A DNA stretch of 64,000 bases, taken from contig JANQRU010000004.1 of assembly GCA_028284415.1 (NCBI GenBank), positions 1 through 64,000 on the forward strand. The letters are read 5' to 3'. A model generated the notes under the pieces. The model searched no databases. It saw only the letters and a program-made list of their open reading frames with translations, and was not told the origin of the DNA. The first letter of the stretch is position 1. Each line of letters begins with the position of its first letter. The stretch comes from Pyrinomonadaceae bacterium (GTDB lineage Bacteria; Acidobacteriota; Blastocatellia; Pyrinomonadales; Pyrinomonadaceae). Positions 32,836-42,130 of this stretch are shown piece after piece. A program made the translations under genes and the position numbers.

Positions 32836-34563
32836 CTATTTGGCTCTTAAAAAAACCTGTTTTCTCTCGCCTTCTTTGACTGAAAAAGTGACATCTTCAT
32901 AGTTTCCTTTTTGTCTCCAACCTTTTACAAAGTATTTTCCAGACGTAAGCGGAATTGGTTTTCCTGAAACTTTGAATGTAGTTCGTCTTCCTTCTGAGCG
33001 TCCAACAAATACGCGAGCATCTTTATCGCGTGAGCCATCTGACTTTTGGTAAATAAAAGTTACAAACCCAACAGGAACTTCGTATTCAAAAGTCTGTTTT
33101 GCCTGATTTGTGATGACGACATTTTTCTTTTCAAATGGCGTAAGAGAATTTGGATAAACAAGTGTGTAAGTTCCGGGATAAACCGATCTGCTTGTATTTA
33201 CGGTGTATTTTTTCTCACCATTTTGCCAAAGTTCAAGCAGTCCGGGCATACGCTCATTTGTTCCTTTAGCTTTCAGCCTTAAAGTTACACGAACGGCTCT
33301 CGCAAATTTGAAAACTATCTTTTTGCGATCACCTATTGAAAAACTTTCTTTGACGGATACCTGACTTGATTTCGGAGGATTCACACCAAAACCAGTTGGA
33401 AATGCACGGAACTCAAAAGTTCCTTCATCAATGAAAACCTCATCGATCTGGCGAAATCTAGCGATATTTTTACCATTTTTCCAAACTGTAACAACGCCCC
33501 CAGTTTTTTTATCGCCTTCGGAATCTACATATTCTGCCTTAACTCTTGGGGGAACAGGGACAGTAACCTTAACAGAGGTTTCGCCAGTGGCTTTAACATT
33601 TACTTTTTTCGTAACAGGTTTATAAATGTTGCCGTTTATTGTTGGAACTCCCGCTTGCAATTCGTATTCGCCTTCTTCAATCTGAAATCGTCCGTTGCTG
33701 GAAACTTTGTAACGAATTTTCCCATTTTGAGAAAGCGTACCTTGTACGCGAATCGGATTTCCGGCAGGGTCAAATCCCTTTAAACCAAATCCGCTTGAAG
33801 TAGCTTTGTCTTTAATTTTCTTTAAGGCATCAGCTAAAGATTCCGCCGATTGAGCATCGTAATATTCAGTTCCCGCCGCATCGGAAATACATTTTAAGGT
33901 GCTTTTTGATTTTTCATCCAAGCCAAACCCAACGACGTGAACTTTAATTTTCACATTGCTCTTTCTCCATTCACGAATCAAAGCACAAGGGTCGGCATTG
34001 CAGGATTCTATGCCATCACTTATCAAAATTATTTCACCCGAACGATCACCAAAGTCTTTTAAAGCCTGCCGTAAACTATATGTGATCGGCGTGCGTCCAA
34101 GCGGATTTACTTTCCCGACAAAATTCTTCATCGGTGAGATCGCCTCGTCGGGTTTTCCAAAAGGAACTATTAATTCCGTGTCTTCGCAATCATCTTTGTG
34201 TCTGTGACCATACGCTCTAAAAGCCAATTCATATCCCGAAAAATCTCCGCCGACAAAATCAATCAAAACGTTTTTTGCTACATCAATCTTGCGGGATTTA
34301 TTTTTCAAAAGCCCCCACATCGAACCCGATGCGTCAAAAATTATGTAGATGGCATCTGATTTTACTTCTGATGTTTCGTCTGTCGAAGTATCTGTTAAAT
34401 CGTCTTCGGGTAAATCACTTTCAGCAGATAAATCTATCGTATTTTTATTTTCCGAAGCGAATTGATTACCATCCGTTTGTGTCTGAAAATAAGAACAACT
34501 ACACAATGTTAAAACTACCAACAGCGATAAAACGATTTTTAGTCTAATTTGTATCTGGTTCAT
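32836..34563 (-). CDS. VWA-domain lipoprotein
   Basis: 575 residues. Lipoprotein signal with lipobox LCSC near residue 23, Asp/Thr/Ser-rich spacer, then a von Willebrand A domain with an intact MIDAS start (IYIIFDASGSMWG, ~73-85), TPITYSLRQALKDFGDRSGE and LISDGIESCNADPC. The C-terminal half is a series of beta-rich repeats (VRVTLRLKAKGTNERMPG, FTVKGEYEL-like segments). It is probably anchored in the periplasm or outer membrane and binds a partner through Mg. Its first six codons overlap the end of the chimeric gene upstream (34544-34921). Confidence 0.85.
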   Translation of the reverse strand: MNQIQIRLKIVLSLLVVLTLCSCSYFQTQTDGNQFASENKNTIDLSAESDLPEDDLTDTSTDETSEVKSDAIYIIFDASGSMWGLLKNKSRKIDVAKNVLIDFVGGDFSGYELAFRAYGHRHKDDCEDTELIVPFGKPDEAISPMKNFVGKVNPLGRTPITYSLRQALKDFGDRSGEIILISDGIESCNADPCALIREWRKSNVKIKVHVVGFGLDEKSKSTLKCISDAAGTEYYDAQSAESLADALKKIKDKATSSGFGLKGFDPAGNPIRVQGTLSQNGKIRYKVSSNGRFQIEEGEYELQAGVPTINGNIYKPVTKKVNVKATGETSVKVTVPVPPRVKAEYVDSEGDKKTGGVVTVWKNGKNIARFRQIDEVFIDEGTFEFRAFPTGFGVNPPKSSQVSVKESFSIGDRKKIVFKFARAVRVTLRLKAKGTNERMPGLLELWQNGEKKYTVNTSRSVYPGTYTLVYPNSLTPFEKKNVVITNQAKQTFEYEVPVGFVTFIYQKSDGSRDKDARVFVGRSEGRRTTFKVSGKPIPLTSGKYFVKGWRQKGNYEDVTFSVKEGERKQVFLRAK

Positions 34564-34921
34564 CTAAAATTATAATCCTTGGATCAATTAATATTGCACA
34601 GGCAATTGAAACTCTCTGTGACATTCCGCCCGAAAGTCTGATCATTCTTCTTCTGAGAGCCTCCTCAGGATTACAGCGAAACCGAAGTTCATGTTCTCCC
34701 TCAACGACTTTTTTTCTGAACGGATCAAATACATTATTTGCTTGAAAAAAGATTTTCTTGCCCTTTTCCGAAATTTTGTAACCATTTTTACGAGCATCTT
34801 TCTCAAGCTCAATTTTATCTTTATTCATTACAGATCTATCTGCCTGAGCGTTAGATTCCGATGTGCTAAAGGTTACGATTAAAAGTAACGCGAAAATCGA
34901 AAATATTAGTTTATTCATCAT
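34544..34921 (-). CDS. chimeric gene: exported-protein N-terminus joined to an ABC-ATPase fragment
   Basis: 125 residues. The first ~85 are a signal peptide plus a small domain clearly paralogous to the protein at 36691-37077 (IELEKDARKNGYKISEKGKK against IELALNARSNGYKVIEERQK; both end in VEGE..LR..C). From about residue 90 the sequence switches to the ABC signature and Walker B of an ABC transporter ATPase (IRLSGGMSQRVSIAC, IIILDEPDT), then stops. An ATPase fragment without Walker A on a secreted protein cannot act as an ATPase. The last bases also serve as the start of the VWA gene. Probably a recombination product, perhaps not functional. Confidence 0.7.
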   Translation of the reverse strand: MMNKLIFSIFALLLIVTFSTSESNAQADRSVMNKDKIELEKDARKNGYKISEKGKKIFFQANNVFDPFRKKVVEGEHELRFRCNPEEALRRRMIRLSGGMSQRVSIACAILIDPRIIILDEPDTN

Positions 34922-34972
34922 AATTATTTATCCTTAGAAGCTGTTTGAAAACTCTTGAGTTACAGAATTACC

Positions 34973-35078
34973 AAAAATAGAACGCGAATTTCACGGATCA
35001 GGCGGATGTTCGCAGATTTATTCTGAAAAAATTATCTGCGAGAATCCGTGTAATCTTCGTTATCCGTGTTCTATTCAT
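34973..35078. repeat. small dispersed inverted repeats (ATCCGTG/CACGGAT)
   Basis: Contains AGAACGCGAATTTCACGGAT, an inner palindrome GCAGAT...ATCTGC and two ATCCGTG copies ending in TATCCGTGTTCT, forming an imperfect inverted repeat across about 106 bp. Similar filler repeats occur between genes in many genomes. No ORF. Confidence 0.5.
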
Positions 35079-35159
35079 TTCTGATTTATTCTAATTCTCT
35101 AGTTTTCAGACACTTTCTTAGACAAAACTCCTTAAATTCATTAGTGTTTCTTTCCAAAA

Positions 35160-36623
35160 TTACTGCATTTTAGCAACAAAAATATTTGTATAACCTACTT
35201 GAGCCAGTTTTATGTTTTCAAACCCGATTTGATTACCGAGATACGTACCGATAACAACTGTCTCTTTACCATTTGTTGCAATTCCATTTCCCTGATTTAC
35301 GCCAGTATAACCACTTTTTGTTCCGATTGCCCAAAGCGGGTTTCCATTTGTATCATATTCGGCTGTGAACATCCCCGTGATCCCCGAACCTGACATAGCA
35401 AGTTTCCCGAATTTGGCTTTACCTCTAACCTTTCCGGTTATCATCACACCTTTGTTCGTTAAAGCAATCGCATTGGAATTATCGTCTTCCGTTCCGCCGA
35501 TTTTTTGTTGCCAGAGCGGGCTTCCGTCTTGGTGAAATTTAGCTAGAAACACATCGTAATTGTATGTATTTTTATTTCTTGAAGGCGTGGCTCTAAATTT
35601 AGTTTCGCCAAAATGCAAAATGCTTGGGAAATGCCCTGTTACAAAACTACTCCCCTGATGGTCCACTACTATATCTTTGATGACAGCTGGACTGCTACGA
35701 TTGACCTGAGTTACACCAATGCTTGTCGTCCAAACCTCTCTGGCGTCATCGGCATGAAACTTTGAAACAAATAAATTTCTTTGTCCGCCGAATACTTTCG
35801 GATCTCTGAAATTATTGCTAGTGATAGTGCTTGCTTCGCCGAATTTCACATAACCGCGAAACCAACCTGCCACGTATATAAAACGTGAATCCTTTGTAGC
35901 AAAAATTGCTTCCCCACTTTGTTGACTTCGCTGTCCCCCACCACTTTTGCCGTGAATATGGTGAACCCATTGCAAATAACCATTGAGCTTATATTTGGCG
36001 ATAAAAGCCGTCGGGATATTTTTCTTTTTTGGTCCTTTTTCCTGATCCGTAAATTTTGTACGGAAATTTGATGTTCCCGTAATAAAAAATTCTCCGTCAG
36101 ATCCTGTTGTAACAGCTTTAACATTGGCACTTCCGGTTTCATTTTTAACCCAATTTATTTTGCCAATGTTATTTACACGCAAAATAAAGGTTGATCGTGA
36201 ATTTTCCCTCGGGTTGGTAATTTCTTTTGTGCCGAAAGTTGCTTTTTTGCCTTTGAAAGAGCCAACCACAATGATGTGCCCTGTTGTATCGCAAGCAATA
36301 TCGACTGCTCTTTCTTCACCTAAACCTTTGGATTGAATTGCCCAAGCGACCTTTCCTGTTTTATCGAGTTTGGCAACAAACATATCCATTGTCGGTTTGT
36401 ATGAAGGCTTTGAGGTATTTGTAAATGAAAAACCACCGAGCTTAAACGGACGGCTTGAAAAAGAACCCGTAATATAGCTATTTCCAACCGAATCCATACA
36501 GACGGATGTGCCTTCATCGACACTTTTTCCACCTGCTGAAATCGCCCAATCATACTTTTGTGCGTAGGTTGAGGTTGATAATAAAAGTATTTTTATTGCT
36601 AAAATAATTATTAAATTTCGCAT
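35160..36623 (-). CDS. exported SBBP-type beta-propeller protein
   Basis: About 487 residues from ATG 36623 (MRNLIIIL), which follows AAAGGAG; the open frame extends further upstream without a ribosome site. Signal peptide, then repeats of the form W(A/V)xxxGG...D..GN.Y(I/V)TG.F..(P/K)(F/A).FG..... (VCMDSVGNSYITGSFSS, IACDTTGHIIVVGSFKG, IVVDHQGSSFVTGHFPS, IALTNKGVMITGKVRGKAKF). These SBBP blades make a beta-propeller, often at the cell surface. Function unknown. Confidence 0.8.
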   Translation of the reverse strand: MRNLIIILAIKILLLSTSTYAQKYDWAISAGGKSVDEGTSVCMDSVGNSYITGSFSSRPFKLGGFSFTNTSKPSYKPTMDMFVAKLDKTGKVAWAIQSKGLGEERAVDIACDTTGHIIVVGSFKGKKATFGTKEITNPRENSRSTFILRVNNIGKINWVKNETGSANVKAVTTGSDGEFFITGTSNFRTKFTDQEKGPKKKNIPTAFIAKYKLNGYLQWVHHIHGKSGGGQRSQQSGEAIFATKDSRFIYVAGWFRGYVKFGEASTITSNNFRDPKVFGGQRNLFVSKFHADDAREVWTTSIGVTQVNRSSPAVIKDIVVDHQGSSFVTGHFPSILHFGETKFRATPSRNKNTYNYDVFLAKFHQDGSPLWQQKIGGTEDDNSNAIALTNKGVMITGKVRGKAKFGKLAMSGSGITGMFTAEYDTNGNPLWAIGTKSGYTGVNQGNGIATNGKETVVIGTYLGNQIGFENIKLAQVGYTNIFVAKMQ

Positions 36624-36690
36624 CCTTTCAGTTCTCCTTTGGCTTTGAAAAGCTTTGTTTTTTTTCAAAGTAATCCGCATTTTACAAGTG

Positions 36691-37077
36691 CTATTGATTT
36701 ATATTTTCTTGTGTTACTATCGCTAAAATTTTTTGTATTTCTCTACTCCGACAAGGAGTTAAAATTCTCCCTGCTCCGCCATTATCAAATAAGGCATCTA
36801 CCGATGCTTGCAATTGTCTTTTTTCATCACAAATGATTCTCAATTTCCCTTCGCCTTCCACGCGCTTTTTCTCTATCGGGTCTAGAACATTTATTGCTTG
36901 AACATAAATTTTCTGCCTTTCTTCGATAACTTTGTAACCATTACTACGAGCATTTAGAGCAAGCTCTATTTTGGTGTTTTCAAATTTCTTTATGTGCGAG
37001 GAAACATCATTTGAGGAAGAGCCCATAATTAAAGAACTAAAAAATACAGTAAATAAAATAAGTGCAGTTTTTTTCAT
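36691..37077 (-). CDS. small exported protein, paralogue of the N-terminus at 34544-34921
   Basis: About 128 residues from ATG 37077, selected because AAAGGAG precedes it at proper spacing. Signal peptide (KKTALILFTVFFSSLIMG) followed by a compact domain with IELALNARSNGYKVIEERQK and KKRVEGEGKLRIICD. The intact C-terminus (LQASVDALFDNGGAGRILTP...IVTQENINQ) shows what the chimeric relative has lost. Family not recognised. Confidence 0.65.
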   Translation of the reverse strand: MKKTALILFTVFFSSLIMGSSSNDVSSHIKKFENTKIELALNARSNGYKVIEERQKIYVQAINVLDPIEKKRVEGEGKLRIICDEKRQLQASVDALFDNGGAGRILTPCRSREIQKILAIVTQENINQ

Positions 37078-37164
37078 ATGTATTCTCCTTTCCCAAAACA
37101 AAAATCAGCCTGCAAATTCAATTCGAATAAAAATACTCATTATGAATTCGCAGACTTTTCCTAA

Positions 37165-37539
37165 TTAATAAAGATGTAAATCTAGTATTCCGTGACTACC
37201 GCTTGCTTGTGTTTCAAGTTCAAGCGATACATGTTCACCTTTTTTGGGTTTGTCTTCGCCTGTAAATTTTATCGTTGGTCTTGAAGTTCCCTTTCCACCG
37301 ACATATTTCCACTCAACCTCTCTTTCCCGACCAAATTTATCTGTAACAATCGCTTTTTTGACGTAAACTTTGCCAAGGCGTGTTTTGCTTTTGCCGACTC
37401 TTGCAAAAATTTGACTATCTCTTTTTAATGTTCCCGTTGCTGAAGCATCTCCGGTTGGAACGTATGCTAAAACCGCCGTTGTGCTCAAAATCAACATTCC
37501 TATAAGACTAAATATCAAAGACGTTTTTCTCTTCCTCAT
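37165..37539 (-). CDS. small exported protein of unknown function
   Basis: 124 residues: signal peptide (SLIFSLIGMLILSTTAVLA) and a Lys/Gly-rich beta-type mature domain (GTLKRDSQIFARVGKSKTRL, HVSLELETQASGSHGILDLH). It lies downstream of the CHAT protein gene on the same strand (about 100 nt). No family recognised; length and lack of cysteines give no clue. Confidence 0.55.
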   Translation of the reverse strand: MRKRKTSLIFSLIGMLILSTTAVLAYVPTGDASATGTLKRDSQIFARVGKSKTRLGKVYVKKAIVTDKFGREREVEWKYVGGKGTSRPTIKFTGEDKPKKGEHVSLELETQASGSHGILDLHLY

Positions 37540-37642
37540 AAACTTTTCTCAAACTCCTTCAGTAAAATATGAACCTGCTATAAAAGCCGTTCATATCTAT
37601 TCAACAGACAATTTATCTTGGATGGAGAAATTGAGTATTTAT

Positions 37643-40468
37643 TTATTGATCAGTTCCGATGAGGACAAAGTTCGCCCAGTATTTTGGGTGTGTGAATTTT
37701 GAATCTATTCCGCCATTGAGCATTTCGCGTTGGGCATTGGCGAGTGAGGTTGCTTTATCTTTTTCAAGGAGATTTGTGTAGAAACTTGTCATTAAATCTT
37801 TAGTTGCCTTATCGCTGGCAGGCGAAAGGCTTGCGAGGACACTTTTTGAACCACCATGGAGAAAGGCTTCGGTTAGACCGATGCGGTCAATTTCGATTAA
37901 ACCCTCTTGATCTGCTGAGAAACTTTTTGCCCCTTCGCAGGCGGCAATCGTTACAAGCTCAGCATCAATTCCGAGTTCAAAAATTTCCCGAACAGTTAAA
38001 TTTCCATCGTCATCTTGCGTGGATTTCAAAAGCATACGGGAAAACAGAGGCATCTCTGGTTCAGCAATGGCGTGGGTTGAAATGTGTAGATGATTTGCTT
38101 TTGGAGCAATTTTTTTAAACTCAGTTTCGTTTGCTTTGTCTTCAATTTTTGATTCACCTGCGAAAATTTCTGTGACAGACTTGGATTCCTCTACGGCGAA
38201 TTTTAGATCAGGTAAATTTTCAGTCTTATTAATTCCAAAACTGTAAAACTTTTCAGCAGTTTTGTTTTTGAATTCTTTCTGTAAAAAGGTTGCTGAAGGC
38301 GGATAAAACAAAACATAATCTTCGACTAAAAAACGCCCCTGTTTATTGGGTAAAACCGCAAAAGGCAGATCATGTAAAAATGCAAAAGGTACGATTGCTA
38401 AACGGGTTTTATCCTCTAAAACCTTTGCATCTTCGATTGGTTTAATCAGACCTTCACGCAAACTTTCAGCAATCGGCTGCCAATCCTCTGTTTCTTTTTT
38501 TGCAACAAGCGAAGACTGCAAAATTTTTACTTTATTCTTAACATTTGAGCGTGTAACTGGCAGAAGAAAACTACGCAAACTTTCTTTTGTTAGAACAAGA
38601 GCGAATGTCTTTTCCTCAACAAAAATGTATTCGATCAAAGCAGTTTCTTCATCCAAGTTTTCTTGTGCAGTTTTTATTTTTACGGGGCGTGCAGTTTTGA
38701 TCGCATTTTGAATATTGTTTGAAAACTGCTCTTTCATAACAATGTTTTCATATCGGCTATAAGCATCCCGCAAATTCTTTACCAGTGTAAGATTATTGTT
38801 TGTTTTTAATTGCTCATTAAGTCTTTCAATTCCTGCCAAAGATGCTTTCTCGTTTTCGCTGCCTTGAGTTGTTGAAATATTTTTACTGCTCGAACGGACA
38901 ATAAAATTTCTCAAAGAGCGATAACGCCTCTGCTCCAAAAAGCGAAAAGCTAATTCTTCCGCAGCATTATTTTCACCACTTTTTGCCGGAATTTCTTTAT
39001 TTAATTTTTCAAGCAAAAGCGAAAAAATCCATGCATAATCCTCGGGAAATGGACTATTCACAAGATTTGTTCCGCTCGAAGCAAAAAGAGTTAGTTCATC
39101 ATCAGCGGCTTCTTTTAAAAACTTTAGGGATTTCTGAAAATTGCCTTTTCGAAAATTTAATTCAGCTTGAGCGATATTGTAAGAAGGAAGTCCCCGAATC
39201 GCTGCATCCTTATTTTTTTCACGCATTTTCGTAGCATTATTTAATGATTCTTCCGCTTTTTCGAGGTTGCCTAACTTCACATAAGTCATTCCCAGATAGG
39301 TGTAAGTTGCAATCCAAGAGCGAACATCCGTTACATCCTCTTTGCGATGCATTTCTAAAATTTCCTTATGATATTCGAGTGCTTTTTCCAAATCTCCTTT
39401 GAGATAATAACAGTTGGCAATTCCCCCCAAACGGCTAAGCGCCAAGATCGGGTTGTCTTTTTCACGTTCGTATAACTTTTTGAAAATAGCAACCGCTTCA
39501 TCATATTCTCCAAGATTGGTAAGAACTGCTCCAAGATAAGTTTCCGATTCATTTTGACTTAAGCGAAACCCAATCTTTTTTGCTAATTCAATGGATCTGA
39601 GTAAATAATCACGTCCTTTGCGAAGATTTCTGGCAGCAAGATATATATTCCCCAAAACTCTATAGGATTCACTCATTCCAGCCTTGTCGCCAATTTTTTC
39701 TCTAATCGCTAAGCTTTCATTTTGAAATTTACGCTGTCCAAAACCATCGCCTTTGAAAGAATGAATAAAACTTATATTGCTGAGCATCATCGCTTCGCTT
39801 CTGCGATCATTATTTTTTCTGTAAAGCTTAAGTGCAGGTTTGTAAAACTCTTCAAGCGGACGATCTAATTCACCCTTTCCCCACCATAAAATAACGCCTA
39901 TGTGCCGCAAAGAATGGGCAATTATCAATTCATCATTTATTTCACGACCGATCTTCAGAGATTTTTCAAGATTAGTTTTTGCTTCATCAAATTTTCCCTT
40001 TGTGTGATAGAGAACACGACTTAAACCGATTAAATTTTCGGCTTCGAGTTTTTTGTTATTAATTAAACGGGAAACTTTTATACCTTCCTGATGGCTTTCC
40101 AAAGCCTTATCAGATTTGTTTTGATTAAACAGGTTTTGACCATTTATATTGAGGATTTTTGCTTTTAGCTCTTGGTTGATAATTGAACTAGCGAGAAGTT
40201 TTTCGAGTTGTGCTTGAGATTTTATAAATTCACCTTGAAGTTGGTAACAAACTGCTTTTTCAAAATTTGCCTCATCGGTCTTATTTCCAACTCTTGCTGA
40301 CCAAGCAAAATAATTAACAGCCTCTTCAAGCTTCCATTCTGCTTTGGCTTCCAATCCTTTTTCAAAAAGCCAATTGCCAAATGGAACTCGCACGTAAAAA
40401 GCTGTAATTGCCAAAAGACAAATGGCAATAATAAAGAAGATAAAAACTTTTTGTATTCGGGGGGACAT
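37643..40468 (-). CDS. membrane-anchored TPR-CHAT caspase-like protease
   Basis: 941 residues. One N-terminal transmembrane helix (FIFFIIAICLLAITAFYV, ~10-27), then about ten tetratricopeptide-like helical pairs (~50-480; for example WIATYTYLGMTYVKLGNLEK), a linker and a C-terminal CHAT domain with the catalytic His in NHLHISTHA (~795) and Cys in VTIAACEGA (~850). CHAT proteins are caspase-related cysteine proteases; some act in phage defence or regulated cell death, others are uncharacterised. The preceding genes are a zinc-finger anti-sigma factor and a sigma factor, suggesting stress-dependent expression. Confidence 0.88.
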   Translation of the reverse strand: MSPRIQKVFIFFIIAICLLAITAFYVRVPFGNWLFEKGLEAKAEWKLEEAVNYFAWSARVGNKTDEANFEKAVCYQLQGEFIKSQAQLEKLLASSIINQELKAKILNINGQNLFNQNKSDKALESHQEGIKVSRLINNKKLEAENLIGLSRVLYHTKGKFDEAKTNLEKSLKIGREINDELIIAHSLRHIGVILWWGKGELDRPLEEFYKPALKLYRKNNDRRSEAMMLSNISFIHSFKGDGFGQRKFQNESLAIREKIGDKAGMSESYRVLGNIYLAARNLRKGRDYLLRSIELAKKIGFRLSQNESETYLGAVLTNLGEYDEAVAIFKKLYEREKDNPILALSRLGGIANCYYLKGDLEKALEYHKEILEMHRKEDVTDVRSWIATYTYLGMTYVKLGNLEKAEESLNNATKMREKNKDAAIRGLPSYNIAQAELNFRKGNFQKSLKFLKEAADDELTLFASSGTNLVNSPFPEDYAWIFSLLLEKLNKEIPAKSGENNAAEELAFRFLEQRRYRSLRNFIVRSSSKNISTTQGSENEKASLAGIERLNEQLKTNNNLTLVKNLRDAYSRYENIVMKEQFSNNIQNAIKTARPVKIKTAQENLDEETALIEYIFVEEKTFALVLTKESLRSFLLPVTRSNVKNKVKILQSSLVAKKETEDWQPIAESLREGLIKPIEDAKVLEDKTRLAIVPFAFLHDLPFAVLPNKQGRFLVEDYVLFYPPSATFLQKEFKNKTAEKFYSFGINKTENLPDLKFAVEESKSVTEIFAGESKIEDKANETEFKKIAPKANHLHISTHAIAEPEMPLFSRMLLKSTQDDDGNLTVREIFELGIDAELVTIAACEGAKSFSADQEGLIEIDRIGLTEAFLHGGSKSVLASLSPASDKATKDLMTSFYTNLLEKDKATSLANAQREMLNGGIDSKFTHPKYWANFVLIGTDQ

Positions 40469-40492
40469 ACAAACTTTTTTTACATTTTTAGC

Positions 40493-41200
40493 TTATTTTT
40501 CTGTAGTCGAAAACTTTCTGGTTTCGCTTTCCGAACTCAAACCATCTTTTAATTTAGCCTTTACCTGCCAGAAATAATTTCTTCCTTGTGATATTCCAAT
40601 TTCAGAAAATGATTTCTCGATGCTCGGAGCATCTGTTTTGATCTCTTTGATAATGTCGCCCTTTTCATCTGACAAAACTAACGTATAATTTTTGGCTTCA
40701 TCTATTTCTGACCAAGTAAATTTAATCTCTTCAGCTGAAATTTCCGCGTTATTTTCGGGTATTAAGAGTTGGATAATGGATTTATTTGTTGAGCCGTTTC
40801 TTAAAACGTCATCCGATGGCGAATTATTTTGAAACTGCAAGACATAAACTCCGATTATTCCTGCAAATATGAGCAAACTCGCGGCAAAAGCAATCTGCAA
40901 AAGGTTTCTCCGATACCAAGGCACGGAATTGTTTTTATTTGACTCGGTTTTTCCGTTTTGACTCAAATTTAGGTTTTTATTTGGAAGCTCTTTTACCTGT
41001 TCAACCAATTTTTTCGGAGCTTTAACATCCTGCAACTCCGAAAAGCTTTCGGAAAAGGTAAATGAAAGATTCTGCCGACAATTCGCACATTTCGCTAAAT
41101 GCAGCTCTATTTCGTCTCTTTGCTCTGTGGAAGTTTCTTCCTTGAGAAAAAGATATAATTCATCTTTACTTGGACAATTTTGTTCTGACATATCCCCCAT
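40493..41200 (-). CDS. zf-HC2 transmembrane anti-sigma factor
   Basis: 235 residues. N-terminal zinc-binding anti-sigma domain with H-x3-C-x2-C (LHLAKCANCRQNL, ~29-41), one transmembrane helix (LLQIAFAASLLIFAGIIGVY, ~100-120) and a periplasmic fibronectin-like domain (IKFTWSEIDEAKNYTLVLSD, RNYFWQVKAKLKDG). It should hold the adjacent sigma factor at the membrane. Downstream of the sigma gene by 36 nt and upstream of the TPR-CHAT gene by 24 nt. Confidence 0.85.
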   Translation of the reverse strand: MGDMSEQNCPSKDELYLFLKEETSTEQRDEIELHLAKCANCRQNLSFTFSESFSELQDVKAPKKLVEQVKELPNKNLNLSQNGKTESNKNNSVPWYRRNLLQIAFAASLLIFAGIIGVYVLQFQNNSPSDDVLRNGSTNKSIIQLLIPENNAEISAEEIKFTWSEIDEAKNYTLVLSDEKGDIIKEIKTDAPSIEKSFSEIGISQGRNYFWQVKAKLKDGLSSESETRKFSTTEK

Positions 41201-41236
41201 TTATATATAACAGATAAATCCTCTCATTTGGCGAAA

Positions 41237-42061
41237 CTATTTTAATATTTTTCTTAATTTGTAAATTGCTGACTTGTGCAGATTTACTGCTTCACGCTTT
41301 TCCCAACCGAGCATTTGAGCAATTTCGCTTAAGGTCATCGCCTCTTCATAACGAAATTGCACAACCAATTTTTCCCGTACAGAAAGATGTTCGAGTGCTT
41401 CATTTATCTGCCCTGAAGCTTGTTTTTTCTGCAATGTAATCTCGGGATTATCATTTTTTATATCTACAGGTTCGATTTTCAAACCCATTTCTTCATCCTC
41501 ATAATCAAGAGAAAAATTTTGCTGAGCCTTACTTAAACCGCTGATCAAACGCCAAAGTTTCTTTTGACTTAAATGCTCTGTAATTTTCTCCAAAGCATCA
41601 AAAACATCTCCGATCTCTACGTCAGAATGATGCTCAAGTTTCAAAATTTCATAGATTTCAAAAGGTGTTTTTCCCTGCCAAAAATGAATCTGAAAAATAC
41701 GTTGTTCGCGTTCGGGCATTTCTTTGACAAAACCCAGAAGTCTCTTCCGACCATTTTCCGACCAAGCCCAGTTTACGCATAAATTTTTAACGACCTGCCT
41801 TAGCCAAGGAGCTAAATCTCCACTATCACCCGCATATTTTACTGATTTCAAACGACGAAAATCATCTTCACACAGTTTTTCAAAAACATACACGAAACGT
41901 TCCATCGCTTCATCATAATCAAATCCCATCCGCCGCAAGACCATAAAGATAAAATCCGAATGTTTTTCGCAGAACAAATTCCAGGCATACTTCGGCTCTT
42001 GTTGAAATAGCTTCAACAAATCCACGTCTGCTATTTTTTGGCTTTCGGGGGGGTTATTCAT
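41237..42061 (-). CDS. sigma-70 family (ECF-like) RNA polymerase sigma factor
   Basis: About 274 residues from ATG 42061 (the frame opens two codons earlier at a TTG). Region 2 contains LFCEKHSDFIFMVLRRMGFD; region 4 contains HLSVREKLVVQFRYEEAMTL and the HTH SEIAQMLGWEKREAVNLHKS. The ~100-residue segment between the regions (WRLISGLSKAQQNF...) is longer than in minimal ECF factors. It heads a unit with a zinc-finger anti-sigma factor and a CHAT protease. Confidence 0.85.
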   Translation of the reverse strand: MNNPPESQKIADVDLLKLFQQEPKYAWNLFCEKHSDFIFMVLRRMGFDYDEAMERFVYVFEKLCEDDFRRLKSVKYAGDSGDLAPWLRQVVKNLCVNWAWSENGRKRLLGFVKEMPEREQRIFQIHFWQGKTPFEIYEILKLEHHSDVEIGDVFDALEKITEHLSQKKLWRLISGLSKAQQNFSLDYEDEEMGLKIEPVDIKNDNPEITLQKKQASGQINEALEHLSVREKLVVQFRYEEAMTLSEIAQMLGWEKREAVNLHKSAIYKLRKILK

Positions 42062-42130
42062 TATCAAAAGAGTTTGTCAGATAATTAACTACAAATACTC
42101 TTTTCTAAACTACAAAGTTTCCAATCTAAA

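Noticed and set aside
34544..34921. ABC transporter ATPase
   Set aside because: Only the signature and Walker B remain, behind a signal peptide; no Walker A or permease.
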